Below are positions 7,313 through 15,858 of a DNA stretch of 64,000 bases, piece by piece. The stretch comes from Bombilactobacillus thymidiniphilus (GTDB lineage: Bacteria; Bacillota; Bacilli; Lactobacillales; Lactobacillaceae): contig NZ_CP093365.1 in NCBI RefSeq assembly GCF_023380245.1, positions 682,001-746,000 of the forward strand, written 5' to 3'. The notes under the pieces are model-generated. The model was given only the letters and a program-made list of their open reading frames with translations. It was not told where the DNA came from and did no database searches. The translations under genes and the position numbers were made by a program. Within the stretch, counting starts at the first letter, position 1. Each line of letters opens with the position of its first letter.

Positions 7313-7657
7313 TTAGGCTGGATCAATACTAAACAATAATTTATACAGATCAATGATTTCAACTAATTCCGCCCGTGTTACTTGATCGACAATATCATCA
7401 TTTTTCACCTGTCTGGCTCGTAAATCTAAAGCAATCGTTTGGTCCAACAACACCTTACCATAAACATTCCGACTACTCGTCAATTGATGATACATGGGAA
7501 AATCACGTGTGGTACTACTAATTGGAGCAACAATCGTCATATTACTAGTTTGTGCCACCATATCATGACTCAAAGCAATTGCTGGTCGCCGATACATTTG
7601 TTCATGACCTCGGCTTGGACTAAAATTAACATAAAAGATATCCCCTTGTTTTACCAT
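7313..7657 (-). CDS. PemK/MazF-type endoribonuclease toxin
   Basis: Encodes 114 residues, the usual length of the CcdB/PemK fold. Diagnostic stretches are GDIFYVNFSPSRGHEQ near the N-terminus, RRPAIALS, and VAPISSTTRDFP. Arg in RGHEQ and the Thr/Ser of the PISS-TTR segment correspond to the catalytic region of MazF. Family role: ribosome-independent mRNA cleavage when the antitoxin is lost. The start codon overlaps the last bases of the antitoxin gene (7 bp), the classical antitoxin-toxin order. In this island the pair probably stabilises the integrated element. Confidence 0.9.
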   Translation of the reverse strand: MVKQGDIFYVNFSPSRGHEQMYRRPAIALSHDMVAQTSNMTIVAPISSTTRDFPMYHQLTSSRNVYGKVLLDQTIALDLRARQVKNDDIVDQVTRAELVEIIDLYKLLFSIDPA

Positions 7658-7914
7658 GGTAATTCGTCACCTGTTGCCTGCCCCCAGTCAAGTTCATGCT
7701 CACGAATACCATCATCATGCCAATCTTTAAATAATTCATGAATATTAGCCGGCTGCTTTCTTACCGGCGTTAAAACGATTGCTCCATTTTCAACAGTTAC
7801 ATCTAGCTCTTGATTATCCGCTAACTGTAATTTTTTTATAATTTGGCTTGGAATCCGAGCTGCTTGCGAATTTCCCCACTTTGCTAACCGGGTTTGTGCT
7901 TGTATAAGTGCCAT
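7651..7914 (-). CDS. PemI/MazE-type antitoxin (AbrB fold)
   Basis: Encodes 87 residues. The N-terminal half has the swapped-hairpin AbrB pattern LAKWGNSQAARIPSQIIKKL and LDVTVENGAIVLTP, which binds DNA and represses its own promoter in this family. The C-terminal half (IHELFKDWHDDG...ELDWG) is acidic and Trp-rich, as in antitoxin tails that wrap around the toxin. Good ribosome binding site (GGAGGGAT). It is first in the operon with the toxin downstream. Confidence 0.88.
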   Translation of the reverse strand: MALIQAQTRLAKWGNSQAARIPSQIIKKLQLADNQELDVTVENGAIVLTPVRKQPANIHELFKDWHDDGIREHELDWGQATGDELPW

Positions 7915-7999
7915 ATTATCCCTCCTAAATATTTATTATGGCTAAAGTATATCCTATGTAGATACATAAAACAACCCTGATTACTGGAGATGCGATCCT

Positions 8000-8587
8000 A
8001 TGTAACAAATTGTCCCACCTATCAAAGATACTAACGTCCTCAAAGACGTCCAAAAGAACCTATTAGATAGTTTCAAAGCCGGTCGCCGTAATTACACGAT
8101 CTTTCAAGTGGGTAAAGCCACCCTACTACGGGTCAGTGATGTTATGCGGCTCAAACAACAAGACGTTTTTAATCCTGATGGGACGGTGAAACAAACAGCT
8201 TTTATTCATGATAAAAAGACCGGTAAAGCCAACACTCTTTATTTAAAACCGCTTCAGCATGACTTAACCCAATACCGACAGTGGCTAACCCAACAAAATT
8301 TAACGACTGTCTGGCTATTTCCCTCAACCCAACATCCTGATCGACATATCACTGAAAAACAGTTTTATAAGATCATGCATAAAGTGGAGACTTTACTGAA
8401 TATCAATTACTTAGGTACCCATACCATGCGTAAAACCGGTGCTTACCGTGTCTATAGCCAATCAAATTACAATATTGGCTTAGTCATGCACCTATTAAAT
8501 CATAGTAGTGAAGCCATGACCTTAGCTTATCTGGGTCTCGACCCAGCAAGCACTGAAGCCATATTAGATAATATCGACTTTGGCTAA
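8000..8587 (+). pseudogene. Tyrosine recombinase (integrase), nonsense-mutated at codon 2
   Basis: The expected start ATG (8000-8002), preceded by CTGGAGAT, is immediately followed by TAA. The frame then continues as a typical small-plasmid/transposon integrase: IKDTNVLKDVQ...NYTIFQVGKATLLRVSDVM. The catalytic-domain pieces are HTMRKTGAYRVY (HxxR), LNHSSEAMTLAYLG and the candidate Tyr in AYLG. The only later in-frame start is GTG at 8108, which would give 159 residues without the first helices. Probably inactive, or made only from an internal start. It lies 0.8 kb from the left repeat and is the obvious candidate for having integrated the element. Confidence 0.8.
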
Positions 8588-8604
8588 TTGAAAGGAGTCT
8601 CACC

Positions 8605-8793
8605 ATGAATATTGATTTTACGCATGATTACCATGAACTATTTGATGATTGGCACGAGAATAGAACCAAAGCCTGCTTTACGCAAAAAATGACGGCTTAT
8701 ACCCAAAATGAAAAAGTGCACCTCCCCGTTTTATTGTCACGAAACGACTCAAAACAACGTTGGCAAACGAACTCAAGACAAAGCAGAGATTAA
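8605..8793 (+). CDS. Hypothetical protein, probably truncated
   Basis: Encodes 62 residues, with a clear site (GAAAGGAGTC) before the ATG. It begins MNIDFTHDYHELFDDWHEN and has no recognised domain. The HELFDDWHEN stretch resembles the tail of the PemI-like antitoxin nearby (HELFKDWHDD), which may be chance or a scrambled relic. The downstream bases (8794-8925) hold another short frame, 8829-8933, encoding a basic C-terminus (AKPKKWWKFKKRG) that looks like the end of a plasmid mobilisation or membrane protein. The stretch is best read as plasmid-gene debris. Confidence 0.35.
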   Translation: MNIDFTHDYHELFDDWHENRTKACFTQKMTAYTQNEKVHLPVLLSRNDSKQRWQTNSRQSRD

Positions 8794-8925
8794 AGATTTG
8801 AAAACCTTAGCGATGCCGAGTCGTGAGGATGAAAAAGACGGTGTCACCCCAAAGTGAAACAGAACCGGCAGAAGCGCAAGCTAAACCTAAAAAGTGGTGG
8901 AAATTTAAAAAACGAGGGCGAAAAA

Positions 8926-10833
8926 ATGATTGATTCAAAAATTATGGAGACAACAAAGTCCATTTTGAAAGATTTTGGTAACACCTATTTTTCAGATAAA
9001 GGAACTCTAAAGCGCAACAAAGTAATAGAAGACCTGGATGCTTATACACCTATGTTGATGAAGGCATTACTAGCTAATCAACTAATTCATGACACCTATA
9101 CGGAGTCAATTGTTATAGATGATAAAAGTGTAGAACTGTTTAAGCTAAACCAGTTTATTGAAATGTTTACGTATAAAGAATACTGGCAAGATAGCTATAC
9201 AAAATTTGAGAATAAAATTGGCCTTACTGCTGATGGTAAATTTATTGATGAGACTGCTGACGTAGTACTAGATTTTCCATTCAAAGATACTGTTTTAAAA
9301 GCCGGTATGACGAAAGAGGATCAAAAAGATACTGATGAACCTTTTTTGCATGAAACGATAGCTAAAGCTGAAATTGACCAATTATTGGAACCCAAAGTAT
9401 TTGTTAATGCTACTAAGTATAATCAAGAAAATTTAGACGGTACATCAGTTGATAATTTTGATGATGACAATTTAATCATCAAGGGAAACAATTTGATTGC
9501 TTTGCACAGTCTAAAAAATACTTACTCTGGACGCGTGAAATTAATTTATTTAGATCCGCCATATAATACTGGGAAAGATTTTGGTTATCACGACAATTTC
9601 AATCATTCAGCTTGGTTGACTTTTATAAAAAGTAGATTAGAAATTGCATGGGAATTACTTTCTGATAATGGAACGATTTGGATTTCGATTGATGATAACG
9701 AAAGTCATTACATTAAAGTTCTGTCTGACAGTATTTTTGGACGCCAAAATTTCATAAATGAAATAGTGTGGCAACGGGCATATGCACCGGTTAATCTCAA
9801 AAAAACCTTCTCTAGGTCACACGACTATATTGAGGTATATGCTAAGAATAATTCTTCAGAAAAAGAATTAAATCAGTTGCCAAGAAGCGCAGAGTCTGAC
9901 AACCGATATAAAAATCCAGATAACGACCCACGTGGTTTATGGAAGACATCTGATTTTTCAGTTGGTCCTGCAATTCAAAAAAATGTATATGAAATAATAA
10001 CTCCATCTGGACGTAAAGTGCTTCCCCCTGACGGATATTCATGGCGTTTTTCAAAAGAAAGATATAAAGAATTGTTAGATGACAACAGGGTATACTTTGG
10101 AAAAGATGGAAATAGTAAGCCTGCATATAAACGATTCTTATCGGAAGTTAAAAACGGTGTCGTTGCACAAACACTATGGACCTATGGAGAAGTTGGGCAT
10201 AATCAAGAAGCAAAAAAAGAGATAAAAATGTTGTTTGATGGGAACAGTGCATTTGGCACACCAAAACCCGAACGTCTATTACAACGTATTTTGACGATTG
10301 GTTCTAATGAATCAGACATAGTGCTTGATTTCTTCATGGGATCTGCAACAACTCAATCGGTTGCCATGAAGATGAATCGTCGCTTTATTGGGATTGAACA
10401 GATGGATTATATTAAAACTGTTTCTGTTGAACGCCTAAAAAAGGTGATTGCTGGTGAACAAGGTGGTATTTCTAAAGATGTTAATTGGCAAGGTGGTGGC
10501 TCATTTGTCTATGCTGAATTAATGGAAAAGAATCAAGGTTATCTCAAAGATGTCCAACAGGCCGAAACGACGAAGCAATTAGAAGATGTCGTTAATCGCA
10601 TGATTGAAGGTGGCGCTGATTTTGATTTCCGAGTTGATGTTGAAAAAGTCCTACAAGATCCTGAATACCAAGCCATGGCATTGGCTGATAAAAAGCAGCT
10701 GATAGTCAAGCTTATTGATAAGAATCAGTTGTATTATGCGTACAGTGATATGGACGATCGTAATGTGCAAGAGCTGATGTCTGAGAGTGATATTGCCTTT
10801 AATAAGAGCTTTTATGGGGAGCGTGATCTGTAG
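8926..10833 (+). CDS. Type III restriction-modification system, DNA methyltransferase (Mod)
   Basis: Encodes 635 residues from the ATG preceded by GAGGGCG; an upstream in-frame start overlaps debris. The catalytic motif DPPYNTG follows the N-terminal recognition region, and the SAM-binding motif FFMGSATT comes near the C-terminus, the beta-class order of N6-adenine methylases. LIKGNNLIALHSLKN and PKPERLLQRIL are further Mod-family marks. Family role: it recognises a short asymmetric site, methylates one strand, and is needed by Res for cleavage. The stop overlaps the start of the res gene. The centre (about residues 300-430) is the expected variable target-recognition domain. Confidence 0.93.
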   Translation: MIDSKIMETTKSILKDFGNTYFSDKGTLKRNKVIEDLDAYTPMLMKALLANQLIHDTYTESIVIDDKSVELFKLNQFIEMFTYKEYWQDSYTKFENKIGLTADGKFIDETADVVLDFPFKDTVLKAGMTKEDQKDTDEPFLHETIAKAEIDQLLEPKVFVNATKYNQENLDGTSVDNFDDDNLIIKGNNLIALHSLKNTYSGRVKLIYLDPPYNTGKDFGYHDNFNHSAWLTFIKSRLEIAWELLSDNGTIWISIDDNESHYIKVLSDSIFGRQNFINEIVWQRAYAPVNLKKTFSRSHDYIEVYAKNNSSEKELNQLPRSAESDNRYKNPDNDPRGLWKTSDFSVGPAIQKNVYEIITPSGRKVLPPDGYSWRFSKERYKELLDDNRVYFGKDGNSKPAYKRFLSEVKNGVVAQTLWTYGEVGHNQEAKKEIKMLFDGNSAFGTPKPERLLQRILTIGSNESDIVLDFFMGSATTQSVAMKMNRRFIGIEQMDYIKTVSVERLKKVIAGEQGGISKDVNWQGGGSFVYAELMEKNQGYLKDVQQAETTKQLEDVVNRMIEGGADFDFRVDVEKVLQDPEYQAMALADKKQLIVKLIDKNQLYYAYSDMDDRNVQELMSESDIAFNKSFYGERDL

Positions 10834-13445
10834 TGGCCAAAAAGAAAGCACGAGAACTTGTCTTACCTATTGTTCATGAGATCAATGACTATACGAGTGA
10901 TTTTTTAAAAAACGACGAACCTCGACATGCGTTTGTTTATCCGGACTACATTAAGCACAATCTCAAGCATCAGTTACGTGACTATCAAAAGCAATCACTG
11001 TACAACTTGAATTACACGCAAAAGGATGCCAATGTTGCTAGTCGCTTTAATCAATTGTTATTCCATATGGCCACTGGTTCTGGAAAAACCGATGTGATGG
11101 CAGCTGATATGCTGTATTTTTACCATGAATTTGGCTATCAAAATTTTCTGTTTGTCGTTAATACAAACGCGGTGATTGCTAAAACCCGTGAAAACATGCT
11201 GAATGTTCAGTCACCAAAATACCTATTTTCACAACCAATAAGTATTGATGGGATGCCGATTGAATTGCGAGAAGTCACCCGCTTTCCAACAAATAGTGAA
11301 CCAGGTGTGATCTACTTGCGGCTCACAACGATCCAAACTTTAGCGAATGAGTTAAATACACCACGCGAAAATGGCTTAACTTATGGTGATTTAGAGAAAC
11401 AGCAGTTGATTATTCTAGCTGATGAAGCACATCATTTTTCTGCCGGCACAAAGAGCAAAGCAGATCAAAAAAATAAAGCGTGGGAGTATGTCTTAGACCG
11501 TATTCGACAAGCTAATAAAGCGAATCGTCAGTTAGAATTCACGGCCACCATTGATTTAAATAACGAAGTTATTTACGAAAAATATCGGGATAAAGTCATT
11601 TTTCAATATGATTTAAAAGAGTTTCAAAATGCTGGTTACTCAAAGAAAATTGCTCGTTTACAAGCCAATGCTGATGATAACGAAAAGATGCTGAATGCAG
11701 TGTTGTTATCACAATATCGTAAGCGCATGGCAACCCAGGCGGGTGTACGAGATTTTAAGCCAGTTATTTTATTTAAGTCAAATAAAATTGACGTTTCAAA
11801 AGCGGCGCGTGATCAATTTTTGACGCTGCTGGATCAATTAACTACTGAAGATTTGGCGCAATTTATTGAAAAGCAACGCCAAACCACGCAATCATCAACT
11901 TTACGCCAAGCCTATAATTATTATCAAACAGTTGATCTGGGGCGCTTGGTACGTGAATTGCAACGTGATTTTCAACCATTGAATACAATTAATGTTAATG
12001 ATACAAGTAGCAATGGAATTTTAGGAGATTTAAATGATTTACGTAATTTGAATACCTTAGAGGAACCAAGTAATCCCTTTAGAGCTATTTTCGCCGTCGC
12101 CAAGCTTTCTGAAGGTTGGGACGTCTTAAATTTGTATGATATTGTCCGAATTGGGGAGCAACCCGTTACGTCAACACAAACCAATAGTGAGGCGCAATTG
12201 ATTGGGCGTGGTGCACGCTACAACCCATTTATCTATAAGGAAACAACGTCGTTCACGCGCCGCTTTGACCATAGTTCGCCAGAATTACAGATACTAGAGT
12301 CCTTACACTATCACACGATTAACGATAAAAAATATATCGATAATCTGACGAAATCTTTTGAAACAATGCAGCTACAAGTTGAAGATGATAAAGACTTTGA
12401 TATTTTGACCACGACAGTGAAAGAGTCATTTAAGCGGTCTGATGTCTATCAATATGGCAAGCTGTATTACAATGACGTCGAAGATGCCCCTGAGAGTGAA
12501 TACAATGGGTTGGCAAAATACGGTATCCCTGTTGCGGAATTACCCACCGTCAATATTGAGATGGCAACCCTAGAAGCAACTGCCTTTGATACACAAAATG
12601 TTGCTGGTATGAATGAGACACGACTGGTAAAGATTGATGATGCCCTCGTCAAAAAAGCAATGGCACGGAATCCTTTCTTCAGATTCAATACCATGAAAAA
12701 ATATATGCCGACGCTAAATTCCATCTCGGAGTTTATGTATGAGACACAGTGGTTGGGGCAAATAAAAGAAATCCAAGCAACGGTATCGACGGGTTCAGAT
12801 GCAGTGCTTAGTCGAGAAACACAGCTATTAGTCGTTGAAAAATATCTAGCCTATATTCAGCGCATGTTAATCATGAACTATAAGCGCCAACGCGGAACCA
12901 ATAAGTTTATTGGGTTGCCAATTAAAGATGCCGTTCAGGATTATCAAAAGCGTGTCCCCCTTAACTATTCTGATGCTGGGGTTCATGAGTTAATTCAAAC
13001 CTATGACTATAAAAAGGCACCTTGGTTTGTCTATAACGAGGCTATTGTCGATAAATTGGAACGTAGTTTAATCGAACTGATCCAAGGCTATATCGAAGAG
13101 CTACAAAACCAGTATAAAGATGTTTACCTCATTCGTAGTGATGAGCGTAATACTAAGCTAAAATTGCATGAATTTGCTGGAGATGTGTCTCACTATGCTG
13201 GTTTCTTACCGGACTTTGTTCTGTATTTAGCTAATGAGTCGTACATTTATCAGATTTATATTGAACCCAAGGGCACCCAATTACTGGATCAAGACCAATG
13301 GAAAGAGGACTTGTTAACGAGTATTTCGCCTGAGAGTGTCGATGTTATTGGCGAAAATGATAAGGTAAAGTTGTATGGTGTTAAATTCTATGTTGCGGGT
13401 GATGCCCGTAAGGTACGAAACAAAATCCAAAATATAGCTTTCTAA
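10833..13445 (+). CDS. Type III restriction-modification system, restriction subunit (Res)
   Basis: Encodes 870 residues from a GTG that overlaps the mod stop codon (TAGTG), so the two are translationally coupled. A superfamily-2 helicase core is visible: Walker A MATGSGKT near residue 80, DEAHHF box, FTATID, and QLIGRGARYNPF as motif VI. Near the C-terminus FLPDFVLYL and IYIEPKGTQ provide the PD...EXK-type endonuclease residues. Family role: ATP-dependent translocation or diffusion and cleavage after encounter of two inversely oriented unmethylated sites. The gene looks intact and ends just inside the right boundary of the integrated element. Confidence 0.93.
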   Translation: MAKKKARELVLPIVHEINDYTSDFLKNDEPRHAFVYPDYIKHNLKHQLRDYQKQSLYNLNYTQKDANVASRFNQLLFHMATGSGKTDVMAADMLYFYHEFGYQNFLFVVNTNAVIAKTRENMLNVQSPKYLFSQPISIDGMPIELREVTRFPTNSEPGVIYLRLTTIQTLANELNTPRENGLTYGDLEKQQLIILADEAHHFSAGTKSKADQKNKAWEYVLDRIRQANKANRQLEFTATIDLNNEVIYEKYRDKVIFQYDLKEFQNAGYSKKIARLQANADDNEKMLNAVLLSQYRKRMATQAGVRDFKPVILFKSNKIDVSKAARDQFLTLLDQLTTEDLAQFIEKQRQTTQSSTLRQAYNYYQTVDLGRLVRELQRDFQPLNTINVNDTSSNGILGDLNDLRNLNTLEEPSNPFRAIFAVAKLSEGWDVLNLYDIVRIGEQPVTSTQTNSEAQLIGRGARYNPFIYKETTSFTRRFDHSSPELQILESLHYHTINDKKYIDNLTKSFETMQLQVEDDKDFDILTTTVKESFKRSDVYQYGKLYYNDVEDAPESEYNGLAKYGIPVAELPTVNIEMATLEATAFDTQNVAGMNETRLVKIDDALVKKAMARNPFFRFNTMKKYMPTLNSISEFMYETQWLGQIKEIQATVSTGSDAVLSRETQLLVVEKYLAYIQRMLIMNYKRQRGTNKFIGLPIKDAVQDYQKRVPLNYSDAGVHELIQTYDYKKAPWFVYNEAIVDKLERSLIELIQGYIEELQNQYKDVYLIRSDERNTKLKLHEFAGDVSHYAGFLPDFVLYLANESYIYQIYIEPKGTQLLDQDQWKEDLLTSISPESVDVIGENDKVKLYGVKFYVAGDARKVRNKIQNIAF

Positions 13446-13459
13446 AACAGGAACTATAA

Positions 13460-13474
13460 TTTTGTAAATCGCCC
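13460..13474. repeat. Right attachment-like repeat of the 6.25-kb element
   Basis: TTTTGTAAATCGCCC is the partner of the repeat at 7211-7225. Its minus-strand reading, GAT-TTA-CAA-AA, supplies the codons DLQN that bridge the two gene halves without a stop. The left copy would give a TAA, so the right copy keeps the ancestral chromosomal sequence. Confidence 0.75.
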
Positions 13475-13653
13475 ATGCCTAAAAATGCATGTTTGGTGGT
13501 TACTGTTTGAGGATCACTGTATACCGAGGCAAAAGTTTTATTCTTGGGAACACACACAACTTGTTGAGCCATCTCCATCATGAAATCCATTGTCCGCGAT
13601 AAAAAATGTTTTTGATCTTTTGTGATCATGGTAAAACTGCTACAACCGATCAT
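13460..13653 (-). pseudogene. Choloylglycine hydrolase family, 5' part with catalytic Cys
   Basis: The start MIGCSSFTMITKDQKHFLSR is the N-terminus of a C59 Ntn-hydrolase, with Cys4 as the presumptive nucleophile after removal of the first residues, and TMDF as the usual following motif. It continues to KHAFLGMGDLQN and then runs into sequence of the integrated element. The missing continuation (VPITFDGVNDEG) is on the other side of the element at 7209. Its own promoter region toward 13750 remains. Confidence 0.85.
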
Positions 13654-13807
13654 TTAACTCACTCCATTCAAATTTTTAACTAATTGTTAAAGATTATAGG
13701 CGTGCTAAATTGTGAATGCAATTAGTAATTATGTTAAAGTAAACTGGGATTATGAAAAAAGTAATAATCTTTTATAATCTAATTTTGTTATTAATTAAGG
13801 AGAAGTT

Positions 13808-14665
13808 ATGAGATTCAAGCATCAAAAACAAGCAATTTATGGTTTAACAAGTATGCTCCTAATTGGTGAATTATTGATTGGCATTCAAAACACTCAAGCC
13901 GCTACGACAGCTAAAACACAGCAAATTCAGATTACAAAACAGTCAGCAGCACTTTACGATCGTAATGGTCACAAACTCCACAATAAAGTCTTAGCTTTAG
14001 GAACTACTTGGCGAGTCCTGGCTACCAAAAAAATCAAAAAGCAAACAATGCAGCGAATCTTTGATAATGTTTGGGTTCCCCAAACCAGCGTTGATATGAT
14101 GCAAGATACCGCCAAAAAGCAAACAACACAAAACTCCGGCGATAATTCTGCTTCAGCTAATTCCGCGGATGCTGGCTTTAAAAAGGTTGATTTTCCCCAA
14201 GCAATGCAAGGTACCTGGTACAGTGCTGATAAAAATGCCAGCACCAATTCGCCCATTACTTTTGCAGGCAACAAAATCAGCCTTAGTGGCAAAACTATGT
14301 TTGCTTACGATGGTACAGTTCGCCCTGCAGACGATCAAGCTACTTTGAACATTGGCGGGAATTCTTTAACTGCTCTCCAACAACAAAGACAGGATAATTG
14401 GCAATCATTATTAGTGCAAGATCCGCAAAATTTGAATTTTAAGAAAACGCCCGTTTCACCAGTAATTGACTTGCGTGGTTGGTACCAAAGCGCAGGTGAT
14501 GGTGAATATTATTACGTCATGAATGAGAATATTGATGGTCAACAAACACCTGTTTTATTCACAGCGGGAGGTGCCGGTTTATGGACAGATGCACATTATT
14601 ACCGGACCAGTCAGTTAGCGCAACAACAACAAGACAGTACTTATGATGATGATCGCGAGCAATGA
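13808..14665 (+). CDS. Secreted protein with SLAP-like repeat, function unknown
   Basis: Encodes 285 residues with a signal peptide (basic start, hydrophobic core, cleavage near TQAA-TT around residue 33). Residues about 40-95 (ALYDRNGHKLHNKVLALGTTWRVLATKKI) resemble the surface-layer/SLAP-type repeat of lactobacilli. A Ser/Asn-rich linker follows, then a domain with MQGTWYSAD and DLRGWYQSAGDGEYYYVMNE. TATAAT at 13773-13778 and AAGGAGAAG fit promoter and binding site. Immediately after the stop another frame (14664-14753) reads NWVIQDPQNTDLRIAS, like the internal NWQSLLVQDPQNLNF, so the C-terminus may have been cut by a frameshift. Probably cell-wall associated. Confidence 0.55.
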   Translation: MRFKHQKQAIYGLTSMLLIGELLIGIQNTQAATTAKTQQIQITKQSAALYDRNGHKLHNKVLALGTTWRVLATKKIKKQTMQRIFDNVWVPQTSVDMMQDTAKKQTTQNSGDNSASANSADAGFKKVDFPQAMQGTWYSADKNASTNSPITFAGNKISLSGKTMFAYDGTVRPADDQATLNIGGNSLTALQQQRQDNWQSLLVQDPQNLNFKKTPVSPVIDLRGWYQSAGDGEYYYVMNENIDGQQTPVLFTAGGAGLWTDAHYYRTSQLAQQQQDSTYDDDREQ

Positions 14666-14765
14666 ATTGGGTTATTCAAGATCCACAAAATACTGATTTG
14701 CGGATCGCTAGCGACCAAAAAGGGATTGGTGCAATTAACACTAATCCCTTATAAAATTACTACGA

Positions 14766-14807
14766 CAACAGCTATCAGTCATGTAAGACTAAGATGGCTG
14801 TTTTTTT
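14766..14807 (+). terminator. Rho-independent terminator
   Basis: A hairpin with ACAGCTATC pairing to GATGGCTGT and a T7 run closes the transcript of the secreted protein gene. Confidence 0.75.
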
Positions 14808-14837
14808 ACTTAAATAAAAATATAATTTAAAATATTA

Positions 14838-15713
14838 CTACTCACTCTGCACCTTGTAAGCCAGCGCAAAGTTACCCAAAGTCGCGGAACCATTCTCTTT
14901 CACCCTCGGCATCGTGATATATTTATCTAAATCTGGCACAGTAACATAGTCATTCAATAATTGCTTAAAATGCACACGTACTTTAGCCAAAAAGTCTTCA
15001 CTAATCACGCCACCACCAAAGACAATATTATCCGGGCGTAAAATCATCGTTTGCTGAATCGCTGCTTGGGCTACATAATAAGCCATAATATCCCAAACAT
15101 GATGTTCGTGTGGCACATCTTTACCTGCAATGCCCAACCGTGCATCAAAAGTGGGCCCAGAAACCAACCCCTCCAAGCAATCCTTATGGAAAGGACAAAT
15201 TCCAGCAAAATCCAAGTCATCCGGATGACGTTTTACAAAAGTATGCCCCATTTCTGGATGTCCAAAACCTTGCAAAATTTTACCGTTCAAAACAGCTCCA
15301 CCACCAACGCCGGTACCAACTGTGTAATATACTAATGAAGAAATCTTTTCATTAAATAGCTGAGCAGTCACGTATTCACCGAAAGCTGAACCATTCACAT
15401 CAGTTGTAAAGTAAACTGGTACATTAAGTGCTTTTTTCAGTGGACCAATTAAGTCAGTATGTGACCACTGAGATTTAGGAGTATCAGTAATATAGCCATA
15501 ATTGGGATTGTTTTTTTTGAGTTCGATGGGACCAAATGAAGCCACAGATAGCGCTGCTAAATCATCAAATTTTTGAAAAAATTCAATTGTCTTTTGAATT
15601 GTTGTTGCTGGATCAGTAGTCGGAAATTGTGTTTTTTCCATAATACGATAGTCTTCATTCCCTACCGCACAGACAAATTTCGTACCACCTGCTTCGACGC
15701 TGCCTAATAACAT
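14838..15713 (-). CDS. scrK: Fructokinase, ROK family
   Basis: Encodes 291 residues, the normal length. The N-terminal phosphate-binding motif is GSVEAGGTKFVCAVG. The ROK signature region includes TDVNGSAFGEY, YYTVGTGVGGGAVLNG and GHPEMGHTFV, followed by the zinc site (His in KRHP, then CPFHKDC) typical of bacterial fructokinases. FGGGVI lies near the C-terminus. Reaction: ATP-dependent phosphorylation of fructose to fructose 6-phosphate in the cytoplasm. It stands alone on the minus strand, preceded by GAGGAG. Confidence 0.93.
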   Translation of the reverse strand: MLLGSVEAGGTKFVCAVGNEDYRIMEKTQFPTTDPATTIQKTIEFFQKFDDLAALSVASFGPIELKKNNPNYGYITDTPKSQWSHTDLIGPLKKALNVPVYFTTDVNGSAFGEYVTAQLFNEKISSLVYYTVGTGVGGGAVLNGKILQGFGHPEMGHTFVKRHPDDLDFAGICPFHKDCLEGLVSGPTFDARLGIAGKDVPHEHHVWDIMAYYVAQAAIQQTMILRPDNIVFGGGVISEDFLAKVRVHFKQLLNDYVTVPDLDKYITMPRVKENGSATLGNFALAYKVQSE

Positions 15714-15858
15714 TTAATAAACTCCTCTAAATTACTTAAGTTAAAAGTATATCATTAATATTATATCCTAGATGATTTTGCGCTGTTGTCAATCAGTTTT
15801 AATACTTCAGATCTGCTTTATGATAGACTGAATTAGTAATTAAATTAAGGAGATTAAC

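Noticed and set aside
7211-13474. Insertion by a transposase-type IS element
   Set aside because: No transposase gene or terminal inverted repeats were seen; a tyrosine recombinase remnant and imperfect 15-bp core repeats fit site-specific integration better.
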